Assembly (NCBI GenBank): GCA_001263235.1
Contig: LGRD01000037.1
Location: 38,945 to 102,944 of the forward strand
DNA: 64,000 bases
Direction of reading: 5' to 3'
Origin: Methylibium sp. NZG
GTDB lineage: Bacteria > Pseudomonadota > Gammaproteobacteria > Burkholderiales > Burkholderiaceae_C
Position numbers and translations under genes: made by a program. Under the pieces are notes generated by a model. It had not been told where the DNA came from. It saw nothing but the letters and a program-made list of their open reading frames with translations, and made no database searches. This document shows, in pieces, positions 43,718 through 52,938 of the stretch. The first letter of the stretch is position 1. Every line of letters starts with the position of its first letter.

Positions 43718-45913
43718 TCAGGGAATGAAGTTCAACCCTTCCGGCAAGGCGCCAGTGAGCGGCACCTCGTAGAAGGGTGCCGGGCCGTCGGGGTCGACCA
43801 CCAGGCCGCCATTCGTCGCGAAGAAGATTGCGATCTGCGTTTGCCCCATCACCGCATAGGGCGCGGTGCCCGCCGCGCCGATGTTGGTCAGGAAGGTGTG
43901 CGGGTTCTTCGGCACGCCGCCCGGGTTGGTGGTGTCGTTTTGCGGGTTGGCGGCGTAGGCCAGGTCGTTGCGGAAGTAGATCGCGCGGTCGGCCAGGTCA
44001 CCGGCCCGCACGATGGCCGAGCTGGTCGGGTTGGGCACCGTCACATCGCCCTTGGCGTACTGGATGAGCACCGACTTGGCCGCGTGCCCACGCGGCGGGT
44101 CCTTGCGGATCATCGAGGCGTACGACACCGGGTTGCCCGACTGCTGCACCCACTCGTTGCGCTCCAGCAGTTGCTGGATCGCGGTGGCCCCTGGCACGGT
44201 GTTGATGACCGTCGGCTGTCCGCGCAGCGGCATGTTCTCGTTGAAGTTCAGGTTGAACGGCAGCGGCACGCCGGGCGTGGGCGGCAGGTTCAGCAACTGA
44301 GGCTGGCGCGTGGCCAGCGCCACCGCGGTGAGGAAGCGGAACGCCCCCAGCCGCGCCACCTCGGTGATCGAGCCGCCCGGCACGTTGGGCACGCCCGCCT
44401 TGATGCCGTCTTCGACGCCCAGCAGGATCGTGCCGTAGATGCCGCCGAAGGACTGGCCGGCGTAGTAGATGCGGTCCTTGTCGAGGTCGCGGTGGCCGTC
44501 GCCGTCCACATCGACGCCGACCTCGACCTGGCGCACCAGTTGCATCAGGTCGATCACCGTCTGGCGCAGGCCGTCGCGGCTGCTGACGATGGTGGCCGGC
44601 GGGGCGGCGTTGACACCCTCGGTCGAGTCGATCGCGCCGTTGCCGTCCTGGTCGATGCCGCGGCCGCCTGCGGGCACCACGGTGGGCAGCACGCCCGCCA
44701 CGTTCGGGATCACGTTGAGCGTGCCCTTGGCGCCACCGCCGTGGCCGACGACGTTGATCGCCATCGTGGCGATGCCTTTGGAGGCAAACACCGAGGCTAC
44801 CGTCCACGGCGCGCCGTACATGCTGTCGGTGAAGCCGTGGCCGAAGATGGCGACAGGCCAGCCGCCAGCCGGCTTGTCGCCGGCTGGCACGAACAGCTCG
44901 ACCACCAGTTCGTTGCTGCCTTGCGGGCGCGGGTGGCCGCTTTGCGTGCCGGTGGCTGGAATCACTTTGCCGGGAGTCTGGTAGTCGGGCGAGGTGAACT
45001 TGCCGAAGGCCACGGCAGCCACCGCGCCCTTGACCACGTCGAGTGCCGGCGTGGGCAGGAAGGATGGAGCAAACCCGGTCGGCGTGGCGGCAGTGACGCC
45101 GACCTCGCGCTGGAATTGGATGCCGGCCACGCTGCTCAGCGGGAACACCGCGCGCGCCGCGCCGCCGTTGGCGATGGAGAAGTTGACCGGCGCCGGGTGC
45201 GAGCGCTTGATCTGGCGGTGGATCTTGCGCAGGTCGGCCGTGGCGCTCTGCGTGGTGAACACGCTCAGCGCGGCCACGCGGTGGTGCGACGTGCGCGACG
45301 AGTGCATGCCGTCGCGCAGCGACTTGCCGTAATCTTTCACGTCGTGGTCGTCATCACGGTCGTGGTGGCTGTTCTTGCCGCCCCGGTGAAAGTGACCGAA
45401 GCGGCCACCTTCGATCGGCTTGCCCGCAGCGTCGCGCACACCGGTGGTCACCACCAGCAGGTAGCGCGAGTGCTCCGCCAACAACTCGTCCGACTCGAAG
45501 ATCAGCGTGTTGGTGGCCGCGTCCCACACCACCTGGTTGATGCCGACCTTGTGGCCGAAGCCCTTGCCGCTTTGCACGTCGCCCAGGTTCACCAGGTAGA
45601 CCGTGTCGCTGTTGACGCTGGCCGGGTCGATCGGCCCGCTGAAGGGAACCGTGATGCGAGGCTGGGTGTTGAAGCCGTCGAGCGTGTTGATGACGTCGAT
45701 GTCGGCGCAGTCCGACGGCATCACCGTGCAGTCGGGCTTGGGCAGGTTGACGCGCCGGTAGGTCTTGTTGGTCCAGTCGATCTTCGTGAAGCGGTCGCTC
45801 GGGAACGGGCTGCCGTTCGGCTGGCTGAGGTCGAAGCGCACGCTGGTGCCAGTGGCCGCGGCCGCCAGTGGCGCAGCCAACAGCACCGCGCACCACATCT
45901 TGCTGAAACGCAT
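43718..45913 (-). CDS. Secreted lipase/esterase, virulence-factor-lipase type
   Basis: A 731-residue secreted hydrolase. A signal peptide (MRFSKMWCAVLLAAPLAAAA) precedes an N-terminal Ig-like domain (RITVPFSGPIDPASV, SRYLLVVTTGVRDAAGKPI) and an alpha/beta-hydrolase with IFGHGFTDSM and nucleophile motif YAGQSFGGIYG near residue 475. Two Asp-rich loops, DQDGNGAIDSTEG and DVDGDGHRDLDKDR, look like calcium sites. A His/Asp-rich insert (HHDRDDDHDVKDY) may bind metal. It resembles VolA-type surface lipases; substrate not determined. Confidence 0.85.
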   Translation of the reverse strand: MRFSKMWCAVLLAAPLAAAATGTSVRFDLSQPNGSPFPSDRFTKIDWTNKTYRRVNLPKPDCTVMPSDCADIDVINTLDGFNTQPRITVPFSGPIDPASVNSDTVYLVNLGDVQSGKGFGHKVGINQVVWDAATNTLIFESDELLAEHSRYLLVVTTGVRDAAGKPIEGGRFGHFHRGGKNSHHDRDDDHDVKDYGKSLRDGMHSSRTSHHRVAALSVFTTQSATADLRKIHRQIKRSHPAPVNFSIANGGAARAVFPLSSVAGIQFQREVGVTAATPTGFAPSFLPTPALDVVKGAVAAVAFGKFTSPDYQTPGKVIPATGTQSGHPRPQGSNELVVELFVPAGDKPAGGWPVAIFGHGFTDSMYGAPWTVASVFASKGIATMAINVVGHGGGAKGTLNVIPNVAGVLPTVVPAGGRGIDQDGNGAIDSTEGVNAAPPATIVSSRDGLRQTVIDLMQLVRQVEVGVDVDGDGHRDLDKDRIYYAGQSFGGIYGTILLGVEDGIKAGVPNVPGGSITEVARLGAFRFLTAVALATRQPQLLNLPPTPGVPLPFNLNFNENMPLRGQPTVINTVPGATAIQQLLERNEWVQQSGNPVSYASMIRKDPPRGHAAKSVLIQYAKGDVTVPNPTSSAIVRAGDLADRAIYFRNDLAYAANPQNDTTNPGGVPKNPHTFLTNIGAAGTAPYAVMGQTQIAIFFATNGGLVVDPDGPAPFYEVPLTGALPEGLNFIP

Positions 45914-46147
45914 GGTTGAAATCTCCCGGGGTTGTCGTGTTCAAACGGTGCGCGGCGCGCACCGATCTGGGTCACTGATTTTCGGCCCCGGTGGGTGCAC
46001 GCACGACTTAGGGTTTGCCTGTGCGCTACCCGAGTTAGGGGGGGCGAGCGGTGCGGGGCCAGCATGCACATCGGGGCCAATGCGGTGGTGGCGCATTGGC
46101 CCGGCGTCGTAAAGTCCGCCATCTCGATTCGACTTTGGAGCCTGCCC

Positions 46148-47416
46148 ATGAAAAGTGCCCCCTCCACCCCCGTTGCTGCGCAGCCCGCGCGCCGCCGCTT
46201 CAACCACCTGCTGGCCGGCGGGTCGGCGTTGGCGGCGGCTGGCTGGTTCCCTGCGCTCGTGCGTGCGCAACCCGCCAAGCTGAAGGTCGGCGTGCTGTTG
46301 CCCAAGTCGGGCGTGCTGGCGCAACTCGGCCAGTCGTGCCAGCGCGGGGCCGACATCTCGGTGGGCATCGTGAAGGAGCTCTACGGCGTCGACATCGAGC
46401 TGATGAACGTCGACTTCGAATCGAACGTCGACCAGGCCCGCTCGCGCACCGAGAAGCTCATCAACGACGGCGCCAATGTGCTCGTCGGCGCGTTCGACTC
46501 CGGCGCGTCGTCGGCCATTGCGCAGGTTGCCGAGCAGCGCAAGGTGCCGTTCGTCATCAACATCGCCGCGGCGCCGCCGATCACCGAGCAGGGCTACAAG
46601 TACACGTTTCGCAACTTCCCCACGTCGGTCGACCTGATCCGCAACGGCCTGTCGCTCTACCGCGACCTGTTCCAGGCCACGCAGACTGCCCCGCGCACCT
46701 GCGTGTTCATGCACGTGAACGACACCTTCGGCATGGCCAACAAGGGCGCGATCGACCGCATCCTGCCGACGCTGAACTACCTGCCCTTCAAGGTGCTCGA
46801 CACCATCAGCTACGACCCGGCCGCGCGCGACCTGTCGGTTGAAGTGGCAAAGGCCAAGGCCACCGGCGCAGAGATCGTGATGCTGGTGTGCCGGCTGAAC
46901 GACTCCATTTTGCTGGTGCGCGAGATGGTCAAGCAGCGCTACAACCCGATGGGCATCATCAGCCCCGGCTCGCCGGGCATGTACGAAGAGGCGTTCTACA
47001 AGACGCTGGGCAAGTACTCCGAGTACTGCATCTCCAACGTGCCGTGGTACGACCCCAAGTCCAAGCTCACCGCCATGATCGACAAGGCGTTCAACAAGGC
47101 CTTTCCGAACGACAAGCTGATGTTCCATGCGCTAAACGTCGGCTTCACGGTCGAGGCGATGATGGTGGCGGCCGACTCGTTCAAGCGCGCCAAGTCGGTC
47201 GACGGCACGGCGCTGGCCGATGCGATCCGCCAGACGAAGATCACCGAACGCATGATGCTCGGCGGCCCGATCGCCTTCAACGCCAAAGGGCAGAACACCG
47301 AGATCGCGTCGGCCTGCATTCAAAACCGCAAGCTGCGCCCACAGGTGGTGCTGCCGGCGGCGAGTGCGGAGACGACGCCGGTGTTTCCGGTGCCGGATTG
47401 GAATTCGCGGAGTTGA
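46148..47416 (+). CDS. Liv-type ABC transporter substrate-binding protein
   Basis: A 422-residue periplasmic binding protein (Peripla_BP_6 type). The N-terminus ARRRFNHLLAGGSALAAAGW is Tat-like with consecutive Arg, ending at LVRAQ. The mature part starts LKVGVLLPKSGVLAQLGQS and has FDSGASSAIAQVAEQRKVPF and NDTFGMANKGAIDRI. Relatives bind amides, urea or branched-chain amino acids. It is convergent with the livG-livM-livH operon and separated from it by the MITE-like elements. Confidence 0.9.
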   Translation: MKSAPSTPVAAQPARRRFNHLLAGGSALAAAGWFPALVRAQPAKLKVGVLLPKSGVLAQLGQSCQRGADISVGIVKELYGVDIELMNVDFESNVDQARSRTEKLINDGANVLVGAFDSGASSAIAQVAEQRKVPFVINIAAAPPITEQGYKYTFRNFPTSVDLIRNGLSLYRDLFQATQTAPRTCVFMHVNDTFGMANKGAIDRILPTLNYLPFKVLDTISYDPAARDLSVEVAKAKATGAEIVMLVCRLNDSILLVREMVKQRYNPMGIISPGSPGMYEEAFYKTLGKYSEYCISNVPWYDPKSKLTAMIDKAFNKAFPNDKLMFHALNVGFTVEAMMVAADSFKRAKSVDGTALADAIRQTKITERMMLGGPIAFNAKGQNTEIASACIQNRKLRPQVVLPAASAETTPVFPVPDWNSRS

Positions 47417-47454
47417 GCTTCCTTTGGCGCGTGTTTCGTGCAGCGGTCGGCGCG

Positions 47455-47697
47455 AGCAAAGGCGCGTCCGGGCAGGCCGGAGGGCTTCACTTCGGCGGTC
47501 GGCTGGGTACAGCCGACTCCCTTCCGGTGCTCGGTCTCGCGGCCCGTCGCCCAACTCACTTCGCTCCCTTCGGTCCGCTCCGTTCAAACAGTCGGCGACA
47601 AGTCAGTTCACGAAGCGCGCCTTGCGCGCGGGCCGCGAGCCCTGCGCTCCTCAGCGCCGAACAGGCGCCCTCCGCCCTGCCCGGACGCGCCTTTGCT
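47455..47697. mobile_element. MITE-like element 1
   Basis: About 243 bp without an open frame of its own. Terminal inverted repeats 47455-47485 and 47667-47697 match with a single mismatch. Inside is a 156-bp core (47497-47652) that recurs in the opposite orientation in element 2. The core begins with its own small palindrome (GTCGGCT with AGCCGAC). A target duplication is not clear. Confidence 0.65.
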
Positions 47698-47740
47698 GCA
47701 AGGTCGGGTTCTATTCGGTCCGAAAAACAAACACGGTCCA

Positions 47741-47983
47741 GCTCGCGGCGGGCGGTATTCGGCGGGGGCGATTTCTGGGGCGGCGAGGAGCGCAGGGCTT
47801 GCGGCCCGCGCGCAGGGCGCGCTTCGTGAACTGACTTGTCGCCGACTGTGTGAACGGAGCGAGCCGAAGGTGAGCGAAGTGAGTTTCGGCGACGGGCCGC
47901 GAAACCGAGCACCGCAGCGCAGTCGGCTGTACCCAGCCGACCGACCCAGCATGAGCCCCCGCCGAATACCGCCCGCCGCGAGC
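47741..47983. mobile_element. MITE-like element 2, inverted core
   Basis: About 243 bp bounded by a perfect 29-bp inverted repeat (47741-47769 with 47955-47983) that differs in sequence from that of element 1. Its core (47785-47942) is the reverse complement of the element 1 core with scattered mismatches. The two elements are 43 bp apart, so a transcript through them could form several alternative long hairpins. Confidence 0.65.
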
Positions 47984-48033
47984 CACGCCAATGCAGGCCA
48001 GACTGCGACGAAGAGTAGCAGCCATCCTCCACC

Positions 48034-48798
48034 TCAATTGCCCAAGTACGCATCCAACACCTGCTTGTTCGCCCGAATCTCCGCCGGCGTGCCGATCGCC
48101 ATGACCGTGCCTTCGACCATCACCATGATGCGGTGGCACAGGTCCATCACGAAGTCCATGTTGTGTTCGATCACGATGAACGAACCCTTGCGGTTTTGGT
48201 TGAGTTCCTTCAAGAGCGTGCTGATGCCACCGACGAGCGACGGGTTGACGCCCGCACATGGCTCGTCGAGCAACACCAGGTCGGGCTCGCTCATGAAGGC
48301 CATTGCGATGTCGACCAGCTTCTGCTGGCCGTAGCTCAACTCGCCGGCCTTCTTGTGTGCGACATGGCGGATGCGGAACTGGTCGATCAGCGCGTCGGCC
48401 TTCGGCCCCAGGCCCGAATCGCCTGGCGCGACCATGCGGCTGAACATCGTGCCCTTGTGCTCTTGCGCGGCGACCAGCAGGTTGTCGCGCACCGTCATCT
48501 TGCCGAACACCTGCAGCGTCTGGAAGGTGCGGCCGACGCCGCGCTTGTTCAGCTCCAGCGGGCTCAGCCGCGTGATGTCGCGGCCGTTGAGCTCGATGCT
48601 GCCGGCGTCGGGCGTGATCTGGCCGAGCACGCTGTTGAACATCGTCGTCTTGCCCGAACCGTTGGGGCCGATCACGCCGAAGATCTCGCCCGGCATCACC
48701 TCGAACGACACGCCGCCGACGGCCTGGATCGCGCCGTAGGCTTTCTTCAGGCCGGTCACCTTCAGGACGGGTTGCCTGCCTCGTTGAACAGCGCTCAT
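48034..48798 (-). CDS. livG: Liv-type ABC transporter ATPase LivG
   Basis: A 254-residue ATPase: Walker A IGPNGSGKTTMFNSVLGQI near residue 43, LivG-type RGVGRTFQTLQVF, signature ELSYGQQKLVDIAMAF, Walker B PDLVLLDEPCAGVNP and switch His IVIEHNMDFVM. It powers uptake of amino acids, amides or related compounds with LivH/LivM. Its start overlaps the LivM stop as ATGA. The partner ATPase LivF, expected next, is absent. Confidence 0.93.
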   Translation of the reverse strand: MSAVQRGRQPVLKVTGLKKAYGAIQAVGGVSFEVMPGEIFGVIGPNGSGKTTMFNSVLGQITPDAGSIELNGRDITRLSPLELNKRGVGRTFQTLQVFGKMTVRDNLLVAAQEHKGTMFSRMVAPGDSGLGPKADALIDQFRIRHVAHKKAGELSYGQQKLVDIAMAFMSEPDLVLLDEPCAGVNPSLVGGISTLLKELNQNRKGSFIVIEHNMDFVMDLCHRIMVMVEGTVMAIGTPAEIRANKQVLDAYLGN

Positions 48799-49766
48799 GA
48801 CTGCACCCTCGCCGCGGCCGCCGCCGCAGAACGCGCCGCCGACGCTTCCTTCGCCTGGCGCCGCGCCTTGATTCGGTCGGGGATGCTCAGCAAACCATCG
48901 GGCAACCACAACATCAACAGCACCACCGCGCCACCGAACACGAACAGGTACCACGCCTGCGCAAAGCGCAGCCACTCGGGCAGCAGTACGCCGACCGCCG
49001 AGCCGATGAGGGGCCCGAAGAAGTACCCCGGCCCGCCGACCACGACCATCAGGTACATCATGATCGAGGCGCTGACGGCAAACGGCGCCGGCTCGATGAA
49101 CTGCACGAGGCATGCGAACAGCGCGCCGGCCAGGCCCGCGTACACCGCGCCGATCGCAAAGCTCAGCAGCGTGTAGGCCTGGATGTTCACGCCCAGGCTT
49201 TCGGCGCGGATCGGGTTGTCGCGCAGCGCCGTGAAGGCCTTGCCCCAGGGCGACGCGAGCAGCCGCCACAGCAGCCACGCCACGATCACCGTGATCGCGA
49301 GCACGAAGTAGTAGAACGCCAGCGCGCCGTCGAGCACGAAGCCGAACAGCGACGGCCGCGCAATGTTGTTGATGCCGAAGGTGCCGCCGGTGAGCCACTC
49401 TTCATTGCGCATCACCAGCCAGACGGCGGTGTTGAAGCCGAGCGTGGCGAACGCGAGGTAGATCGTCTGCACGCGCAGCGCCGGAAAGCCCAGGCCCAGG
49501 CCGATGACGAAGCAGCCCAGCATCGCCAGCGGCAGGCCGAGCCAGAAGCTGAAGCCCGCCTTCATCACGATGGCCACCGTGTAGGCGCCGATGCCGAAGA
49601 ACGCCGCGTGGCCGAGCGACTTGCGGCGCGCCTTGGCGACCCTCTCGCACACACGCTGCGTTTGCGCGGTCAGGTCCTGCGGTGTCTTGACGACCGGGAG
49701 TTGCAGTTGCACCAGGCCCAGCACCACGCCTTGCGGCGACTTGTTCAAACCACCGAGACCGCTCAT
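48795..49766 (-). CDS. LivM-type permease fused to a formamidase-like N-terminus
   Basis: A 323-residue protein. From SLGHAAFFGIGAYTVAIVMK (residue about 51) it is an ordinary LivM permease (LGFPALRVQTIYLAFATLGF, GTFGINNIARP, AFTALRDNPIRAESLGVN). The first 48 residues, starting MSGLGGLNKSPQGVVLGLVQ and ending AKARR, are not a permease N-terminus but match the start of formamidase/aliphatic amidase AmiF. The first LivM membrane helices are missing. ATG 49766 has a strong AAGGAG. This looks like an in-frame deletion fusion between an amiF and a livM gene; whether the product works is unknown. Confidence 0.8.
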   Translation of the reverse strand: MSGLGGLNKSPQGVVLGLVQLQLPVVKTPQDLTAQTQRVCERVAKARRKSLGHAAFFGIGAYTVAIVMKAGFSFWLGLPLAMLGCFVIGLGLGFPALRVQTIYLAFATLGFNTAVWLVMRNEEWLTGGTFGINNIARPSLFGFVLDGALAFYYFVLAITVIVAWLLWRLLASPWGKAFTALRDNPIRAESLGVNIQAYTLLSFAIGAVYAGLAGALFACLVQFIEPAPFAVSASIMMYLMVVVGGPGYFFGPLIGSAVGVLLPEWLRFAQAWYLFVFGGAVVLLMLWLPDGLLSIPDRIKARRQAKEASAARSAAAAAARVQS

Positions 49767-49800
49767 GGGTTGCTCCTTGTCGACGTCATCGCCGCGCTGT

Positions 49801-50685
49801 TCATCGAGACACGCCCAGCTCCACCGGCGCACCTTGCAGGCTGCGGCGCGGTGAGCAGGTCCAGATCAGCATGAACAGGATCAGCGCCACCGCATCCTTG
49901 TAAGCCGGCGAGATGTACGCCGCCGCCAGGTTCTCGAACACGCCGACGATGATGCCGCCCAAGAGCGGCCCGCGCGAATTGTTGAAGCCGCCGATGATGG
50001 CCGCGAAGAACGCCTTGGTGCCGAGCGACTCGCCCATGTCGAACTTGGCGAGGTAGGTCGGCGTGACCAACAGCGCCGCCGCGCACGCCAGCACCGCGTT
50101 GATGGCAAAGGTGTAGAAGATCATGCGCGGCACGTTGATGCCCAGCACGGTCGCGCTCTCGGTGTTCTGCGCCACCGCTTGCATCGCGCGGCCGGTCACC
50201 GTCTTGGCCAGGAAGGCCTGCGTGGTCAAGACGAGTGCCAGCGCCAGCAGCAGCGTGCCGATGTCGGCCAGCGTCACGGTGACGCCGGCCACGTTGAAGA
50301 GCTTGTCGGCGAACAGGCTGGGGAACGGATGCGCCTCGGCGCTGTAGCCGGCGCGCACGCCGTTGCGCATCGCGATCGCCAGGCCGATGGTGGCGACGAC
50401 GATCGGCATCATGCCGAACTTGAACAGCGGGTCCACCACGCCGCGCTTGAAGCCCCAGCCGAGCACCAGCGTGGCAACCGCGCAGGTGCACAGAAAGCTC
50501 ATCAACAGCGGCAGGCCCATCGCGTTGAAGGCCAGCATCATGAAGGCCGGCAGCATCACGAACTCGCCCTGCGCGAAGTTGATGGTGCCGCTGGCTTGCC
50601 ACAACAGCGTGAAGCCCAGGCCGGCCAGCGCGTAGATGCTGCCGGTGGCCATGCCGGAGAGGAGGAGCTGGATGAAGTCGGTCAT
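49801..50685 (-). CDS. livH: Liv-type ABC permease LivH
   Basis: A 294-residue permease with about eight membrane segments and the family start LLSGMATGSIYALAGLGFTL, LWQASGTINFAQGEFVMLPA and QNTESATVLGINVPRMIFY (EAA-like loop). It pairs with LivM in the transport pore. ATG 50685 is chosen; the upstream open frame is low-complexity. It precedes the fused livM by 34 nt. Confidence 0.93.
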   Translation of the reverse strand: MTDFIQLLLSGMATGSIYALAGLGFTLLWQASGTINFAQGEFVMLPAFMMLAFNAMGLPLLMSFLCTCAVATLVLGWGFKRGVVDPLFKFGMMPIVVATIGLAIAMRNGVRAGYSAEAHPFPSLFADKLFNVAGVTVTLADIGTLLLALALVLTTQAFLAKTVTGRAMQAVAQNTESATVLGINVPRMIFYTFAINAVLACAAALLVTPTYLAKFDMGESLGTKAFFAAIIGGFNNSRGPLLGGIIVGVFENLAAAYISPAYKDAVALILFMLIWTCSPRRSLQGAPVELGVSR

Positions 50686-50850
50686 AAGGTTTCCGTATTG
50701 CGAGGCGTTTTGGGCGGCCCCTCCCTTGCAGGGCGCGCCTGGGCTTGCAGGCCCAGGCCGCTCAGTGGGCTCGCCGCATGCGGCTCGAAATCCCCACTTC
50801 GCCCCCTGCCCTCTCCCCAAAGGGGCGAGGGAGGAATGCAATGCCGCGAC

Positions 50851-52011
50851 CTACTTCTTGCCCAGCGCCGGCAGGACTTCCTTCACCACCTGCTTGCCGC
50901 CCGCCACCTCGACGACGAAGCTCTCGCGGTCGAGGTCGCCGTTGGCGTCCACGCTCACGTCCATCAGCACGCCGGGGTGCTTGGCAGCACTCACGCTCAA
51001 ACCGTGCAGCGTCTGCGCCACCAGCTTGCGGTCGAGCTTGCCGGCCTTCTCGATCGCGGCCTTCATCAGGTACATGCCGGTGTAGCCCTTGATGCCGTTG
51101 TGGTCGGAGATGTACTTGTAGTCCTGGTAAAAGTTAGCCTTGAACTTGAGCATCAGCGGGTTCGGCGCGTCCACCGTCAGGCCCACATGGGCAACGGCAC
51201 CATTCGCGGCTTCACCGGCGAGCTCGATCACCTTCTGCCCGGTCAGCGTGGTCTCGCCGACGATCGGCTTGGCCCAGCCTTGCTTGCGCAACTCGCGCAG
51301 TGCGCGGGCCGACTCTTCTTCGTTGGTGTAGACGAACAGTGCGTCGGGGTTGGCCTGCTTGGCCTTGAGCACCGGGGCCGAGAAGTCGACCTGGCCGGAG
51401 TCGGTCGAGATGTCGGCCACCACCTTCACGCCGGCCGCTTCGAGCGCCTTGGTGACCGAGTCGCGCCCGCCCTTGCCGAAGTCGTTGTTGACGAACATCA
51501 CCGCGACCGTCTTGGCCTTCAAGTTGTTGGCGATGTAGCGCGCCACCTTGGGCATCGCGGTGTCTTGCGTGAAGCTGGTGCGGAAGATGAACGGGTTGCC
51601 CTGCTTCGTGATGGCCGCTGCCTCGCCGCCGGTGAAGTTGGGCACCTCGGCGCGCCGGGTCTCGGCCATGCTGACCATGATCGAGCCTGAGAACACCGGG
51701 CCGAAGACGGCGAACACGTTGTCGTCCACCGCCTTTTGCGTCAGGCCCTTGGCCACGCCGGGGTTGCTTTGCGTGTCGAGCGTGGTGGTCTCGATCTTCT
51801 TGCCGAGGATGCCGCCGGCCGCGTTGATCTCTTTCACCGCCAGCTCGACGCCGTTCTTGAAGTTGGTGCCGGCCGTGGCACCTGCGCCGGAGAGTTCGAC
51901 GATGTTGGCGATCTTGATGGCCTGGGCTTGCGCGAGCGGGGTGCCGGCCAACGCCGCGATGGCGGCCAGGGCGACGACGGCGCGTCGGCTGACAACGGTT
52001 GAGTGGTTCAT
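50851..52011 (-). CDS. Liv-type substrate-binding protein
   Basis: A 386-residue periplasmic protein: signal peptide to about residue 30 (PLAQAQA), then IKIANIVELSGAGATAGTNF, AVKEINAAGGILGKKIETTT, VFAVFGPVFSGSIM and VAVMFVNNDFGKGGRDS, typical LivK/Peripla_BP_6 blocks. First gene of the leftward Liv cluster, 165 bp before livH. Ligand not deducible, though the amidase remnant in livM hints at amides. Confidence 0.92.
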   Translation of the reverse strand: MNHSTVVSRRAVVALAAIAALAGTPLAQAQAIKIANIVELSGAGATAGTNFKNGVELAVKEINAAGGILGKKIETTTLDTQSNPGVAKGLTQKAVDDNVFAVFGPVFSGSIMVSMAETRRAEVPNFTGGEAAAITKQGNPFIFRTSFTQDTAMPKVARYIANNLKAKTVAVMFVNNDFGKGGRDSVTKALEAAGVKVVADISTDSGQVDFSAPVLKAKQANPDALFVYTNEEESARALRELRKQGWAKPIVGETTLTGQKVIELAGEAANGAVAHVGLTVDAPNPLMLKFKANFYQDYKYISDHNGIKGYTGMYLMKAAIEKAGKLDRKLVAQTLHGLSVSAAKHPGVLMDVSVDANGDLDRESFVVEVAGGKQVVKEVLPALGKK

Positions 52012-52071
52012 GCAAATGTCTCCTGTGAATCGTGTGGATGGAGGGAACGAGAAAGCGAGTCGGGCAGGAAT

Positions 52072-52938
52072 CTACGCTGCGTGCAGCAGCGTGCGCACTT
52101 CGGATGCGTCCTCTTGCACTGCGCGCGCAAGCTCGGGCATGCCGAAGAAGGCCAGGTAGTCGGGCATCTGCTGCAGCATCATCTCGAAGCCGGCAAAGGC
52201 GTCGATGCCGCGAGCCGCGCAGGCCTGCAGCAGCGGAGTCGGGCGGCGCGTCATCAGGATGTCGACGACGGCGGCGCCGCGGTCGAGCCGGGCCACGTCG
52301 AAGGGCAGCGCGTCAGTGGCCTTCAGGCCCAGCGGCGTGGCGTTGATGACGAGGTCGAAGCCGGCCGGGTCGGCGCTGGGGGCGACCGTCACTCGCGTGC
52401 ATGTTCCAGCGTTCGAATCGGCTGCGTTTAGCTGCGCGGCCACTTGTTCGGCCCGGCCAGTGGCGGCGTCGAACAGCGCCAGTTCGCCGCAGCCACGCTG
52501 CGCGAGCGACGCGGCAATCGCCACGCCGGCCCCGCCCACGCCGACCATCAGCACGCGGCGGTCGCGTGTCGGCAGCCCGAAGCGGTCGAGCCCTTTGGTG
52601 AAGCCGATGCCGTCGAACAGCGCGCCTTCGAGCGAGCCGTCGGCATGGCGACGCACCGCGTTGACCGCGCCGGCCAGGCGGCCCAGCGAGTCGCAATGGC
52701 CCAGCAGCGGCAGCACCGCCGACTTGTGCGGAATCGTGAGCCACAGGCCGCCGACGTTGTCGGCATCAAAAACATGCTTCACGAAGCGCGCCAGGCCCTG
52801 CGGCGCCACTTCGGCCGGCACCAACACCGCGTTGACGCCGTGGCGCGCAAACAGCGGGTTGAACACCTCGGGCGCACGCACCTGGGCCACGGGATCGCCG
52901 AGGATCAGGAAGACGCGGGTGCTGCCGGTGATGTTCAT
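52072..52938 (-). CDS. Shikimate dehydrogenase-like protein with altered substrate site
   Basis: A 288-residue AroE-family oxidoreductase. The catalytic Lys is present in LWLTIPHKSAVLP and the Asp in LFDGIGFTKGL, with a NAD(P) site VLMVGVGGAGVAIAASLAQR. But the HSxSP loop that holds the shikimate carboxylate reads DPVAQVRAPEVFN: both Ser are lost. It is therefore likely an AroE paralogue with another substrate, not the biosynthetic enzyme. It is divergent from an IclR regulator, suggesting an inducible catabolic role. Confidence 0.85.
   Translation of the reverse strand: MNITGSTRVFLILGDPVAQVRAPEVFNPLFARHGVNAVLVPAEVAPQGLARFVKHVFDADNVGGLWLTIPHKSAVLPLLGHCDSLGRLAGAVNAVRRHADGSLEGALFDGIGFTKGLDRFGLPTRDRRVLMVGVGGAGVAIAASLAQRGCGELALFDAATGRAEQVAAQLNAADSNAGTCTRVTVAPSADPAGFDLVINATPLGLKATDALPFDVARLDRGAAVVDILMTRRPTPLLQACAARGIDAFAGFEMMLQQMPDYLAFFGMPELARAVQEDASEVRTLLHAA

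Noticed and set aside
47438..48334. Open frames running through the MITE-like elements
   Set aside because: They differ in frame between the two core copies and have no conserved start or motif.
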